Assembly: GCA_000827325.1 (NCBI GenBank)
Contig: KN832873.1
Coordinates: 1,812,245-1,876,244 of the forward strand
Direction: 5' to 3'
Source of the DNA: Oidiodendron maius Zn
Taxonomy: Eukaryota > Ascomycota > Leotiomycetes > Myxotrichaceae
DNA: 64,000 bases
In this document: in pieces, positions 40,638 through 51,908 of the stretch
Position numbering within the stretch: position 1 is the stretch's first letter
How the letters are laid out: every line of letters begins with the position of its first letter
The notes under the pieces: model-generated
What the model saw: only the letters and a program-made list of their open reading frames with translations
Told to the model about the DNA's origin: nothing
The model's database searches: none
Program-made: the position numbers and the translations under genes

Positions 40638-41339
40638 ATGCATTCCTTTACTAAAATCTATATTGTTCTGGTAGCTGCCACTATCGTTTCGGCAGATCTC
40701 GCCGTCAACAATTGGTACGCAAGAAAATAATGCATTTGTAGCGAATACACTAACAGTATCGCAGGTGCAGCCAGCCAGTCTATATTTATCAGTCCAACGC
40801 TGGTGGCTGTGATAAAGGCCCAAACGGAATTTGCCAAGGTACTGCCGGCGCTGAGCCGTGGACTCTGAGTCCTGGTCAGAAAGGACTCACCATACCCTGG
40901 ATCAACAACGGACAAGGCACCAGCATCAAGGTTGCCAAGGACTCAAACTTCGGCCAGATCTTGCAATTTGAGTACTGCGTGACAGGTCCGACATTATTCT
41001 GGGACCTCAGCAACCTAGACGGAGCTGGTTCTAGTGTAACTGGCACTCCTTTTGCCAGCGATAATGTTAAAATAAGCCCCAGCGGTACCGGGGTTGGGAC
41101 AGGAACCTGCAATGTTATCAAATGCACGGCTAATCAAATTTGTGCGGATGCGTACCAACATCCTGATGATACAGCTACCAAGGTGCGTTGCACATCTAGT
41201 TTCATTCTTTCCGTTGGATTTTGAATATTAAGCTAAGCTGTATATACAGTCCTGCCCAATCAACACAGGAACCATGACGCTTGATCTGTGCGAGCCTGCC
41301 GCTCAATTCAAGGCTCGGGGTATTCCTTTCCAGTCTTGA
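40638..41339 (+). CDS. secreted BYS1-like/thaumatin-like antigen protein
   Basis: The exons are 40638-40714, 40765-41182 and 41250-41339 (194 aa), with introns of 50 and 67 nt. The signal peptide is MHSFTKIYIVLVAATIVSA. The mature part starts VNNWCSQPVYIYQSNAGGC, then LQFEYCVTGPTLFWDLSNLD, TGTCNVIKCTANQICADAYQ, HPDDTATK and the Cys-Pro segment of the last exon. Cys pattern and order match the BYS1 family of Blastomyces and Aspergillus, small secreted thaumatin-related proteins expressed in specific growth phases. The C-terminus extends about 12 residues beyond the usual LTLC end. The function of the family is unknown. Confidence 0.85.
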
Positions 41340-43465
41340 TTTCGGCCCTAGATATTTTGTAGGTCCACATCTCATTTTGCGTTCCTTGGAGTTTGGTGTC
41401 TATATGAGTTGCATTTGCCATTATTAAGCGTTGGGTCTGAATACTCTGTAAAAGGCCAAAAGAGCGCGCATATCTAAAGAGATAATATCATAGCTATTCA
41501 GTATTAGCAATTTGTCTATAGCATCGGCAATGGAGATCTCGCACCGTGATAGTAGTTTTTCCGGTAGCCCATGGCGGCCCGTGGTTAATATCATTCAATA
41601 AAGGAGCCAATAAATTTCCTAACTGCGGTTGGTTCATCTTCTCCTCTTCTGCGCATATAACCTCCTCTTGCCGCCTTAATGAATCATTCATGTCATCAAG
41701 AGCCGCGTTAAGCCGTTCCACGAATTGAGTGAGAATGTTGTATTAGTAATTTGGTTGATATATCTCGAGAGTCTCAGAATTAATCGGAGAGACTGGTGCT
41801 TGTGGCGGCCTGAAGGGGCGTTGCAACGTTGCCCATTTTGCGCTGCCATAATATATACTGCGCTGCTCTAACTAAGCTGTCCATATTGCCTGTTACTGTT
41901 CGGCGTTGTTCTTGGGTATCTCTAACTATGATGAGGTCAATAAAAACCTGTGAAGGATATACGGACATTCGGATCCGAACGGATGGATAGGATATCCGTA
42001 ACGTAACGAGAGGCAGCGCACAATGTATTTATTTATATCGTGTAGTTATATGAACCAAGAACCTTAGATGATGCAATCGATTCCACACAACACACCTGTA
42101 TTGAACTCATCCTGATGAATCCAGTGATCCTGTAACCTCTGCCGAAACCTTTTCGCTATCATCTGCAGGCAGGACGTCTCGTTCGGCAACCTGTGAATTC
42201 TTCATGTCTTTCAACTCAAATGTTGGCAAAAATCGTTCGGAATGTCCTGTGAACAAAGACAGGAGCACCTTGATTTCTCCTTTTTTTTCTTTGGTAGAAG
42301 ATTAGCTGTTCCCACGTTTTCCCTTTTGCAAGTGCTGCTTCCTCTTTTTTTCCCTCCAAGCTACCTGTTTTGTTTCGGATGCAAATTACGGAGTTCAAAG
42401 TTCAGAGTTATACCCTGATTCATCTCTCGTTACAGAACTGTGTCGAATTCTAAGCCACATCAAATTACGTCCTTTCATAGTCGTTGTCACCTAAGGCTGA
42501 GTTATTATATATGGCTTTGCCAAACTTGGGTCGTGTTTCATCCAAAATAGAGTCCACAAATATCACACTTACTGAAGACATCGAATCTCCCATTCTTTTG
42601 TTTAAGATCAGGGTTATGTCACTCTGTTGATTTATTGTATGCCTCTATGGAGTTCTCTGAGAGCCATTCTATATATATCGCAAGATGCGAGAACTAAGGA
42701 AAAGGAAGAAGGAATCATCTAGGTATAGCAATCTAAGTGGAGAAAGAGCGACGTAACTTCCAACACTCGCAATTCTGCCTCCTCGCTATGCATTAACAAT
42801 GCACAATATAACGCCTTTCTCCGCCATGGAGATGACCAGCAGCTCTTTCTACTAAATGACGGAAGACTGCGAGTTGTGTGGCACTCAAGTGGAGAATGAG
42901 GAGATACAGAAGGAGGCGTATGGCAACCTTGACCTCTATAAATGGGCTGGGGATGGGGAGATGGGTTTATAGCTTGAGTTTATCTGGGAGAGGCGTATGA
43001 TCAACCTAGGTCTAAATGAAGACGTGCCAATATTGGATTGTGATGCTGTAGAGGGTCAATCCGGTGATGGTGCCATGATTCTCTATGGGACGAGTCAATT
43101 TTGGATTATGATGATGTGAAGGGCCAATCGGTTGGTGGTACTCTGGACAAGAAGCCGCTAAGCAATGGATGGGCATTTGGATCATGCCCCATCCTAAGGT
43201 GGAAGAATTTAGTTAGAAATTATACGATACTCACACACCTAGGGTTTTCCTCGGGGCCCCATAGAGCCGAAATGTGTATCCGTGCACCGATTGGACTAGT
43301 TATTATAACAAGTCGTATTTCTAGTAACGAATTATCACAGGTAGCTTTTTCATCTACAACTCCCTTTTTAATATTCGAACATCTATGCATCCTTTCTATA
43401 CATCTCGACGTGCCGACAGGTTGTAAAGTGGTTGCCAGTGCTATTCTGCCTGGTCAAGACATTGA
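41340..43465. other. long intergenic region with gene-like remnants
   Basis: About 2.1 kb. On the minus strand two short frames (41780-41968 and 41494-41721) look protein-like (MERLNAALDDMNDSLRRQEE is coiled-coil), but no convincing splice joins them. On the plus strand at about 42848-43190 a decayed-looking coding stretch (MTEDCELCGTQVENEEIQKE; ILDYDDVKGQSVGGTLDKKP) includes an imperfect 68-bp duplication (units starting at 43021 and 43089). No intact gene is supported. Confidence 0.35.
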
Positions 43466-46400
43466 TCAGCTGGGTTTCAGAGCCTCCCATCCGTTTAGTT
43501 CATCATCATCAGTGCTTAATAAATCATGGATTGGCCTTGGAGGCAGTCCTGGTTTGGGGCCTTGGTCGATGTCATACGCAGCTCTTCTATTCTCTCCCGT
43601 CCCGTTAGCTGCTCCAGATCTTCTAGGTTGAGGCAGGGGCGGCGGTGTATTAGTTTCTCTCCTATACTCTATCTTTCCCAAATCATTGCTAGGGTTAATC
43701 ACAGTTGAAGCACCAGTGGTTCTTCTGGGTGGAAGTCGGACCGCAGAGTTATTCCCAATCGACTGTGGAGATTTCTGTAAAGGAGGTTGTGGTGACCGAG
43801 ACATTAATGCCTTGGGGCTCGTAGATGGAGCAGGAGAAGAGGTAAGATGCACAGGTTTACGCCCTACTGGAGGGACTGATTTCCTTGATGTCGTGCTAGT
43901 CGATGAAATTGAAGAGCGACGTTCACTAGACAAAGTTATGCTGGACGATGGCCGATTGGGTGTGGAAACCGTTTCATCTTGAAGAGACGCCTGGGAGAAA
44001 TTATTAGTCGACGATGCCGCAGACGGCGGGTTAAATGGAGGTGCAAGCTTGCGAGAGCCATTAGTCGTCGGACGTGGATTCGGCGGCGGTGGCGTTAATG
44101 AAGGCGTGTCTCGAGGATGGGTTCGGTTAAGCGGCATTCTAGGGACGGTCACCCAATCCAGTTCTTCGGACGGTGTAAAGGGATTTGAGGGCCTGTTGGG
44201 GTTTGGCACCGACCCGTCTTGCGGGGGCTTGATGTCAGAGCGTGCAGGCTTTCCGTTATCAAGCCACCATTTTCTCTTATCAGAGCTTGCAGGTGGCAGT
44301 CCGGGCTCGATTGAGTCGTAGCCAATAAGATCTTCGTCATCTGAATCAATGGCCTGGCCGTTGGGTGTCGAGGTTCCGACTTCCGAGCGACGTGTTTCAT
44401 ATATCGCTCGGCTTAAAGCCTCGCGGATAGCTTCATCCACTATCGTCACGATGCATTGGAAGGTCGCATAAACCGGCCGATGATCCGAAAATCGTAGGGG
44501 GGCTGAGTTATAGTCTATCTGTCGAAGATTTGTTCCCTTACGAAGGATTCGATCAGTCCAAGCTGGGATTCGAGCTTTCTCGCTGTGAATTATGAGCAGT
44601 TATTAGTCTTACATATAGAAGTAACTTACGAAGTGTCATATGTGTCCTCGCCAATATCGAACTTATATGTTGGGTTGAAGGTAATTCTTGACTCAGAGTA
44701 GTATGGAAATGCAAGGCCAGCGACCATTTGAAGATTCAGCTAGGATTATGAGCTCAATTATGGGGATGAATTGATTGGACACATACTTGATCATTTTCAT
44801 ATAGAGTCTCGAAGTCGCCCAACTTTATTAACTGCTTAACTCTCTCGGAGCCTAGACCGATTCGATAATTAAAATCGCCCATCCATATGACAGTATCTAG
44901 TTAAGGGTTAGTTTTGTGCTTTCAAACTCTAGCTGGATCTCTTACTGTGGTCATCAATCCCACGATTTCTCTGAAATCGTAGCCCGCTGTTTATGATGTT
45001 GTAATCTCTATTCCTCTCTTCATAATTTGCAAAACCGGCAGCCAGGTGTGCAGTCACAAAACAAATTTGCGTGTTCGCGTAGTCCATGCGGATTGCAACA
45101 GCGCCTTTGTTGCCCGCCATGCCAGACATTCCAGTTTTCTTAACACTGCCCTCGACATTTTTAATATGTCGAAGGACGGAGGCCTTTACAAAAACACACA
45201 AGGCTGCACCAACTAGCTGCCCGCTGCGAAGAAGGACATAGCGTTCGCTCCCAACTACCTTTGCCCTATGATTCAGTGTTTTCCGTACATTTTTCTCCCA
45301 CTGCTGCTTCCTTGTCGGGTCACTATTCATTATCTGCTGTGGGCTAAGTTCGACGATCTCTTGGAATCCAACAGCCACTATTTCTGGCTGTTGCTGGTAT
45401 TCGTGGACATCAGGGTAGAGCCAAGATGACAGGTCTTCCTCAATGCCTGAAGTTCGGCCATTCAAGTTGAATGTTCCGGCCCAACTATGCGTCTGTAAGC
45501 CCCGCCGATTATGTTATGGAGAGTATACATACATGTGTATTTGCGCGGAAGACTGATACTCTGAGTTCCGCTTTGCTAGCTCAGCTGTCACATAATCATT
45601 AATAGGATCAAAGAGATGCACTGGGGTTTGGCCGACCAAGCGACCCAAGAGAATATCGATAGTGTTTTGGCGGCCTTTATCTGCAAAATTGTTGATATAT
45701 AACCGAGTCGCACTCTTTCGGGCGTCTGCAATTGCTCCGGCAAATGACATCTTCCCATGTCTGGTGAAAGACGATTTGAGAGCTCCAGTTCCCGCGTAGA
45801 TCCGTGATAAAGCGTCTCCATTATCCGCCCACAAACTTGAGTGCCGCATCCAGAAGTCCGAAGCAGCACGTTCGCCTCTGTGGCCGAGAAATGCCCCGAT
45901 ACCCATCTGAGAAATGATCGTCTGTATCAGGTTTGTCCTATCTAGACAATCGAGGCAGTTGGTTCGAAAAACGCCCTCTTGCTGCAAGATGACGACCGTT
46001 CTTCGATGTGGGTTGTCTTGAGAGTATTCCGATACATCTTCAATATCCTCTGATAAATAGTATGCAAAGCCCTCCGCTGAGGCTTCGATCAATTCTCGAA
46101 TTGCACTAGCCGCCTCGTAGCCATTGGGTCCTTTTGTTTCGGCATGGAAGTCAAACTCTGTCTCTCTTAGAAGCTGGTGATCTGGCGTACCCTTCTCTCC
46201 TGCAAGATTCAAGGAACAGTGTTTGATGCCGTAGCGAAAAAGATTTGTCAACTCGGCTTCGCCTGGTTTAGTCTCGCTGAGGAGGTTGACCACGTGGACG
46301 CCACCATAGTTCCTCTCCAAGTCTTGAAAGTGCTTGTCAAAGGCTGGTTGAGTTCCTTCAGCTGATCGAGTAGGAGTTATTTTTTGTTGGCCAGGTATCA

Positions 46401-47478
46401 ATCCAGCTGCCTGCTCCCAGAATACTGGCACTGAACCTCTGATCTGCGCGTACGAGAAGCAGAGGCCCGCAGGTCGCTCATGTCCAGAATCTCCTGACGA
46501 CTGCCCATCTGACATGGGAGTCCAGTAGATAGTTTCCGACTCAACGAAATTGGCAACATTCCCGTCATCGTCAATGCCGCGGCTATTGAATCGCGTCCCC
46601 GCTCTCCGGCACGATAATCGAGATATTAATGTCAAAGCAGACGGAAGGCCAGTCTTGGATATCCTTGCTGGTGCAGAAGAAGGAGGTATCGTAATCGTAA
46701 GAACAAAGCCACGTATTGCAGATGTAAGGATGCCAGACTTGTCCAGTGCTTCTCGCTCATGAGCCACGAGTCGACTTCGGAATTTCACAAGGGGACCAAT
46801 CATGTATGAGTTCCAGAGGAATGACTGATCTAGGGTATCCATGTCGAAAGTTGATCCGTCAACAGCCCTAGAACGAGTCAGCCATGTCGGAGCAAGCTTG
46901 AAGCAAGCTCCCTACCTGTCTTGGAGTCTGTTTGTGAGGTCAAAGTCAGTGCTAAAGTAAAAGCTGCCATTTCCCAGCAACTTCTGGAGTTCCAAGCAAG
47001 GGTGTTCTAGAGGTGCCTCTCTGCGGCCTTGATAGTTGTCTTGCCCCTCAATCGAGTAAGGATCAAGGTCTCCATATGGCGAATTATCATAATCCGAGCT
47101 GCTCAAACAGTAAAACTCGACGGCATATATCTTCTCCACCGTCTCTCCGGGCCTTACTACAGCCACCTTGCTTGCGCCTGTTACGAGGCAGAGGAAAACA
47201 TCATTGTTGATGGTGATCAGTCCCAACGTTCCGTGGACCGGCACGGGGCATAGGTTTCGGTAGTCTCCCAAGTCGGCAGAGGACAAGACCGCAAATTCGA
47301 CCATGCACTTTGGCACAGATGCAGAGGTGTCGAGAGAGGTGCGGGAGCTCGACGCCAGAGAGCCATTGCCAATAGAGTCGTTGGTCGACGGCGTATGTCG
47401 AAAGATGAGGGCGTGGGTTGGAGTGACGAGCGCAATAGATCGACTGGGACTCTCCCGGATGAGGGCGCGGATAGACAT
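43466..47478 (-). CDS. synaptojanin-like polyphosphoinositide phosphatase (Sac1 + 5-phosphatase)
   Basis: There are six exons: 46916-47478, 45533-46867, 44946-45484, 44787-44896, 44630-44739 and 43466-44582, giving 1257 aa. Synaptojanin-like proteins (yeast Inp51-53) remove phosphates from PI(4,5)P2 and other phosphoinositides in endocytosis and traffic. The N-terminal Sac domain has the CX5R active site in RTNCLDCLDRTN at about residue 495. The 5-phosphatase starts at IWAGTFNLNGRTSG (about 633), with VAVGFQEIVEL, GMAGNKGAVAIRM, WMGDFNYRIGL, and PAWTDRILR plus FSDHRPVYATF in the last exon. The tail from about 930 is Pro/Ser-rich (PPLPQPRR), typical of binding sites for endocytic SH3 proteins. 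For the second intron I chose the GTATGT donor at 45532 with the TAG acceptor at 45485, which restores the family sequence. Confidence 0.93.
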
Positions 47479-47806
47479 CGTCAGCGAAGGATTGATGGAG
47501 ATAATTTCACAGACAAATCTGGTGGCATTGTGGAGGGAGCATGCCCACGATCGTCAATATCACGATCTCGTGAGCAGTATCTTCAAGCCTCGTCGTGGCA
47601 GTTTGATCGACGTAAGGCTGAACAGTGAGAAGGCTTGCACGTGATATGACACCGTAAGATATGGTGGCCTGAGGATGGGATGAGAAATATAAAATAATCT
47701 GGGGGCATATCTAGCGGGACTAAACTTTAAGGAGCGACTCGTCCAGACCGTCACTAAAAGGGGATCGACCATTCCAGCTAACGATCTTCCCGCGTCCCGC
47801 CAATCG
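47479..47806. promoter_or_regulatory. promoter of the synaptojanin gene
   Basis: 328 bases upstream of the synaptojanin ATG, up to the MITE. A CACGTGATA element lies at about 47639-47647. No gene. Confidence 0.5.
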
Positions 47807-48245
47807 CTAACGTAGTTGATCAGTAAGCTGGTCAGATCAGTGAGCTGGTCACCCAATTTTACCGCAAAAGTCACGATTTTGAAACTACAATAACTTAACC
47901 ATTTCTTAATATTTTAATATGAAATTAAAAATCTTGGGTTTTTACCTGTATTTAATTCATATTTAAGAATTTAAAACAAATAAATTTATAAACCTTTAAG
48001 ATATTAAATTTTAGCCCTTAAATCAGTTAAATTTGACCTTAACCTATATAACTTAATAAATACTTAATAGATAAATAAGCCAAGCGAAAATATTAATTAT
48101 ATATCGATAAATAGCTGGGAGTTTTAATTTTATATTAAAATATTGAGAAATGGCCGAGTTATTGTAGTTTTAAAATCGTGATTTTTGCGGTAAAATTGAC
48201 TGACCAGCTCACTGATCTGACCAGCTTACTGATCAACTACGTTAG
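47807..48245. mobile_element. MITE with ~130-bp terminal inverted repeats
   Basis: The two ends are inverted repeats of about 129 bp: 47807-47935 and 48117-48245, with only scattered mismatches. The outer end reads CTAACGTAGTTGATCAGT on each strand. The repeat contains a short internal duplication (AAGCTGGTCAGATCAGTGAGCTGGTCA, 27 bases in two halves). The core of about 180 bp is very AT-rich and codes for nothing. TA at 47808-47809 and 48243-48244 could be the TA target duplication of a Tc1/mariner-type element, giving a unit of about 435 bp. It has no transposase and would be mobilised in trans. The close match of the two repeats suggests a fairly recent insertion. Confidence 0.8.
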
Positions 48246-48655
48246 TGCTCGCGGGTGTATTAGCTCAGCATGGCTCTGCATGGTGGCCAATCAAACCAGC
48301 CTGATCCTGGGCCGGCAGCAAGATTGGCGTCCGTGGTCTAGAACCCCTCTTCCCGCTTTCGAATGCATCAATACTGTACCTCCTCCACACTCTCTGCCAG
48401 CCTCGGGTAGAGTCGTGACTTCTCGATGTCAGGTCTGGAATTTCTTCGTCCTCCGCTTGATCTGCTGGACCTTCCTGACCTCCTCGACGGCGACCTTCTA
48501 GCCTCGACTTCCTCTGGGAACGCTCCCTGCGGCAGACCACGACGGATGCCTCTCCAACGTACCTCCCCACTAACTGAAACCTGCAATATTGGCAGCAAAG
48601 AGTCCACGGACGCCACACCGCTGGCACAATAACGACACGCCCACAGGTGGGGAGG
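48246..48655. promoter_or_regulatory. promoter and 5' leader of the histidine kinase
   Basis: 410 bases between the MITE and the chosen kinase ATG. They are C/T-rich on the + strand. No separate gene is supported. Confidence 0.45.
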
Positions 48656-51302
48656 ATGGGGGAGCAGAAGGAAGGAAGAGGGACGACCGGAGAAGGATCA
48701 GAGCAGTCACAGCAAGAGACTCTGATCGAGCGAGCTACCCTGTGTCTGCCCAATTATGCCATCTGCGGCGTGGTCCAGGCAGGCGACAGTGGCTTCTCAG
48801 AGGCGTTGCAAGACATCGTACCCTCCTTGGAGAATAATGCCCTGGAGCGGCTGGTCCAACTGAAGTCCGTGCTACGGGGATCTTCAACCTTCGCGTTTTG
48901 GGAGACTCTGCTGTACGAGATCTGCGGCATCACTGGCGCCCAATGCAGCTTCGTCACCAAACGCATCCTTGCGAATGATGATGAGATAGCCGTCGAGCTG
49001 CCGGAACCTAATTGGCGTGGGCCTTGTCTCGTGGGAATTGCTACCTATATACATAACCGCGTGGGCACTACTGAGAAGGGCTACCAGTACCACGCTGATG
49101 GTACCTCATGCCCTTATATGAGGCACAATAAGGTCTGCATCATCCCAGAACGATTTTCTGAACTCTGCCCGGACAGCCTAAACGTCTTTCCTGGCAAACG
49201 ATGTGAGGCTTTCATTGGCATGCCGTTATTTCATGAGGGAATGTGCTTTGCCAACTTTGGAGTTGCCTGGGACTTCGAAGGCGCCAGAGAGAGAAAATTG
49301 GGCTGGGCCTTCATAGAACTTCTGTTGCATTCTCTGGAGGACATGATCCTGCACCGTATCTTGGAAGGAAGAGGCTTTGCGAAGGATGCCGTACCTGCGG
49401 AATCGGTTTTAGTCGTTCCTGTCTCGGATGTTACTCCATCTCAGTCACTGAAGCCGTACGCACAGAGTCTGTCACACGAACTGAGGACTCCAATGCAAGG
49501 CGTGGTCGGCATGCTAGATATCATGTACGCAACTGTCCTTGATGCTATGGCGAACCAACACAGTGATCGGGTACGGGCTGTGTTTACAGATCTCAAAAGC
49601 CATATCGAGATAGTGCAGGGCAAGTTTCTTACGAATGGTTGTCTCAATCATGTTGCTAATAGCATCTACAGATAGCTCCAAGAGAGCAGTGGAAGCTGCC
49701 GACAACGTTGTGCATGCTTGTGATCTTAACATGCAAATGCCAGAGGCGCCTCTAACCCCGACTGAACCAGGAGGGCAATCACCCTCCATGCCAGTGATAT
49801 TTTCCTCTCGCACAAGAGGCAGAAGTGATTCATCATCTACTTCCACGTCTGGCAACAAGCGTTCGTCCGGGCATGGCGCTGACCCTGATTTTCAACCTGG
49901 CCCGCCCTCAAAGCGGATGTTCAAGATGACAGAAACGGAGATAGTAAATACGTACTATCACATCGGGCCGAGAAGGCCGTCAATAAGTGGCCCATCAACG
50001 GCAGCGACAGAAGTATATACTATTCAGGATTTGCCAAAGCCTCAATATCGATCAAACACAACGACAATCAGGGAGCATAGTGCGCTCGCCACAGTACCAC
50101 CGGCAGTTAATCCTACTCATCGGTGTGTCTCCACACGCGAATTAATGCGAAATCTGGTTAACATCGCACTACGAGCCGCTCATCCTACTAGCGAGATGCA
50201 TACTGAAACTGATTTGGGTGAGACTATCGAGGTCCGAAATTTAGGATCTCGCGGCGAGATGCAAAAGAGAACGATAAATCTGAAGATTGAGCGCAATGTC
50301 CCAGAAATGATCGTAACGGACGTGCAAAGTTTGGAGTTCCCAATACAAAAGGTCCTCGATAATGCCATCAAATTCACTGAAAGTGGCAGTATTATGATAA
50401 CCGTACAGCTTGGGGCACAGTTACAAGTACTGGAAATATGGGTGGCCGATACTGGACGTGGTATCACGGAGGAATCGAAGCTTTCCCTGTTTACCCCTCA
50501 TTTCCAAGAAGACGCCTCAATAAGTCGGGCCAGGGATGGTCTTGGTTTAAGTCTGTTCAATGCCAAGGCACATGTACGAATGGCATTAGGTGGCGATGTG
50601 ACTCTCGAACGGTCTGCCACTGAAGGTCCCTCCAAGGGTTCAGAGTTCCTCATCCGGCTACCTATCTCCGTGAGCGATCCTGGATCTACGGATCTGCCCA
50701 TTGTTGGCATACCGCCACAGTTAGGGCAGCAGTGCTGTCGCCCCGAGCCTCTTCCGGAGCAGAGTTTATCATTAAACCCCGTGCCACCTGCACCAACGCC
50801 CGTTCCTAGCGTTCCAATAACACCAACCAGACCGAGGACTCCGAACCCCGCACCCCGCAAGCGAGTGGCTTTCAATCGCCACCTCGCTGAGGAATATCCA
50901 CTTAACATTCTAATCGCAGAGGATAATTCTATCAACCGCGAGGTCGCAATGGGCTCGTTAAATAAATTGGGATATACCAAGGACCGCATCACAGTCGCTT
51001 ATGACGGCCTCGAGTCGGTTCAACTCTATGCAGCGTCACTTGCGAAGCCACGGGAACAACGCTTTGACGCCATCCTCATGGATATATGGATGCCAAACAT
51101 GGATGGCTTTGAAGCCACCGCAAGAATCCTTGATCTAGCTAGGGAGGAGGGCACGTTGCCGAAGATCATAGCCGTCACGGCAGACATTACAGGAGGCTGC
51201 GTCGACCAAGCCAAGGCATCCGGCATGCATGGATATCTTGCAAAGCCATACAAGGTGCTTGACATTGAACATTTAATTATTCAACATTTTGGAAAGGCTT
51301 AG
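48656..51302 (+). CDS. hybrid histidine kinase (GAF, HisKA, HATPase, receiver)
   Basis: Exons 48656-49619 and 49672-51302 give 864 aa. The 52-nt intron is a GC-AG type (donor GCAAGT, GCTAAT branch, CAG acceptor). Fungal hybrid kinases sense stress or environment and feed a His-Asp phosphorelay to Ypd1 and response regulators. A GAF-like sensor covers about residues 60-230 (FWETLLYEICGITGAQCSFV, CEAFIGMPLFHEGMCFANFG). The H-box is SLSHELRTPMQGVVGMLDIM, with the phospho-His at about 275. A long Ser/Pro-rich insert follows. The ATPase shows N-box KVLDNAIKFTESG and G-boxes VADTGRGITEE and DGLGLSLFNAK. The receiver starts NILIAEDNSINREVAMGSL, with the phospho-acceptor Asp in AILMDIWMPNMDG and Lys in GYLAKPY. 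There is no membrane segment, so it is cytosolic. The ATG at 48656 is the first in frame. Confidence 0.9.
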
Positions 51303-51908
51303 CTGCTTTCCAAGGCGCATGATGATACGAGTAAGGCTTTCCTTCATTTTCATTAATTTTGATTGCTTTCTCTTGTACTCTGCTACCTGGACTCTGTACT
51401 TCAGAACCTACTCAGTATTTCAGGGTCTAGGCGGCGTTCTATCCCAGATTGACGGGTCAAAATCTGGGATGGATATGTAAGTGTTAGGGTCACATTTATG
51501 TGTGTTTGGGTATTGAGATCGCCGGGAGTTGCGGAAGCGGGCGTTGAAAGACTTGGGATCGGGATATAAACATGGACAGGATCAGGGACGGTCAAATATA
51601 CATTACCCAAGGCGGAGGGCAGTTCTTCAGAGAACGGGAAGCCGAGAATCGAGGAAGCACGACTTAAATTGTCATTAATGTCAAACACATTCCACACTCA
51701 CTTGACGTCGAGCAGTTGTGGCGCAGGCTTGGCTTTTCAGGGGTGCTTGTTCCTGCATGCGGGGAAACACGCGAGCATATATGTGGCTGGAGCAGGCTCG
51801 TGACTGTGGCTGTGCAAATATTATACTTCCCCTCATTCTCAAAAGCTGCAGACAACAAGTGCTGCAGCAACATTTAACATGTAACATGCCAGAGCAGATA
51901 TCTCCACC
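51303..51908. other. intergenic between kinase and lipase genes
   Basis: 606 bases with no supported gene. They hold the kinase 3' UTR and the lipase promoter. Confidence 0.5.

Noticed and set aside
45493-45528. Alternative 36-nt intron in the synaptojanin gene (GTATAC donor, CAG acceptor)
   Set aside because: It also keeps the frame, but it is shorter than normal fungal introns and gives MYTHSWAGTFN instead of the family-like HIWAGTFNLNG obtained with the GTATGT donor.
47560-48501. Two similar short proteins at the MITE ends (KLGDQLTDLTSLLINYV and KLTDQLTDLTSLLINYV)
   Set aside because: They are translations of the two terminal inverted repeats, not genes.
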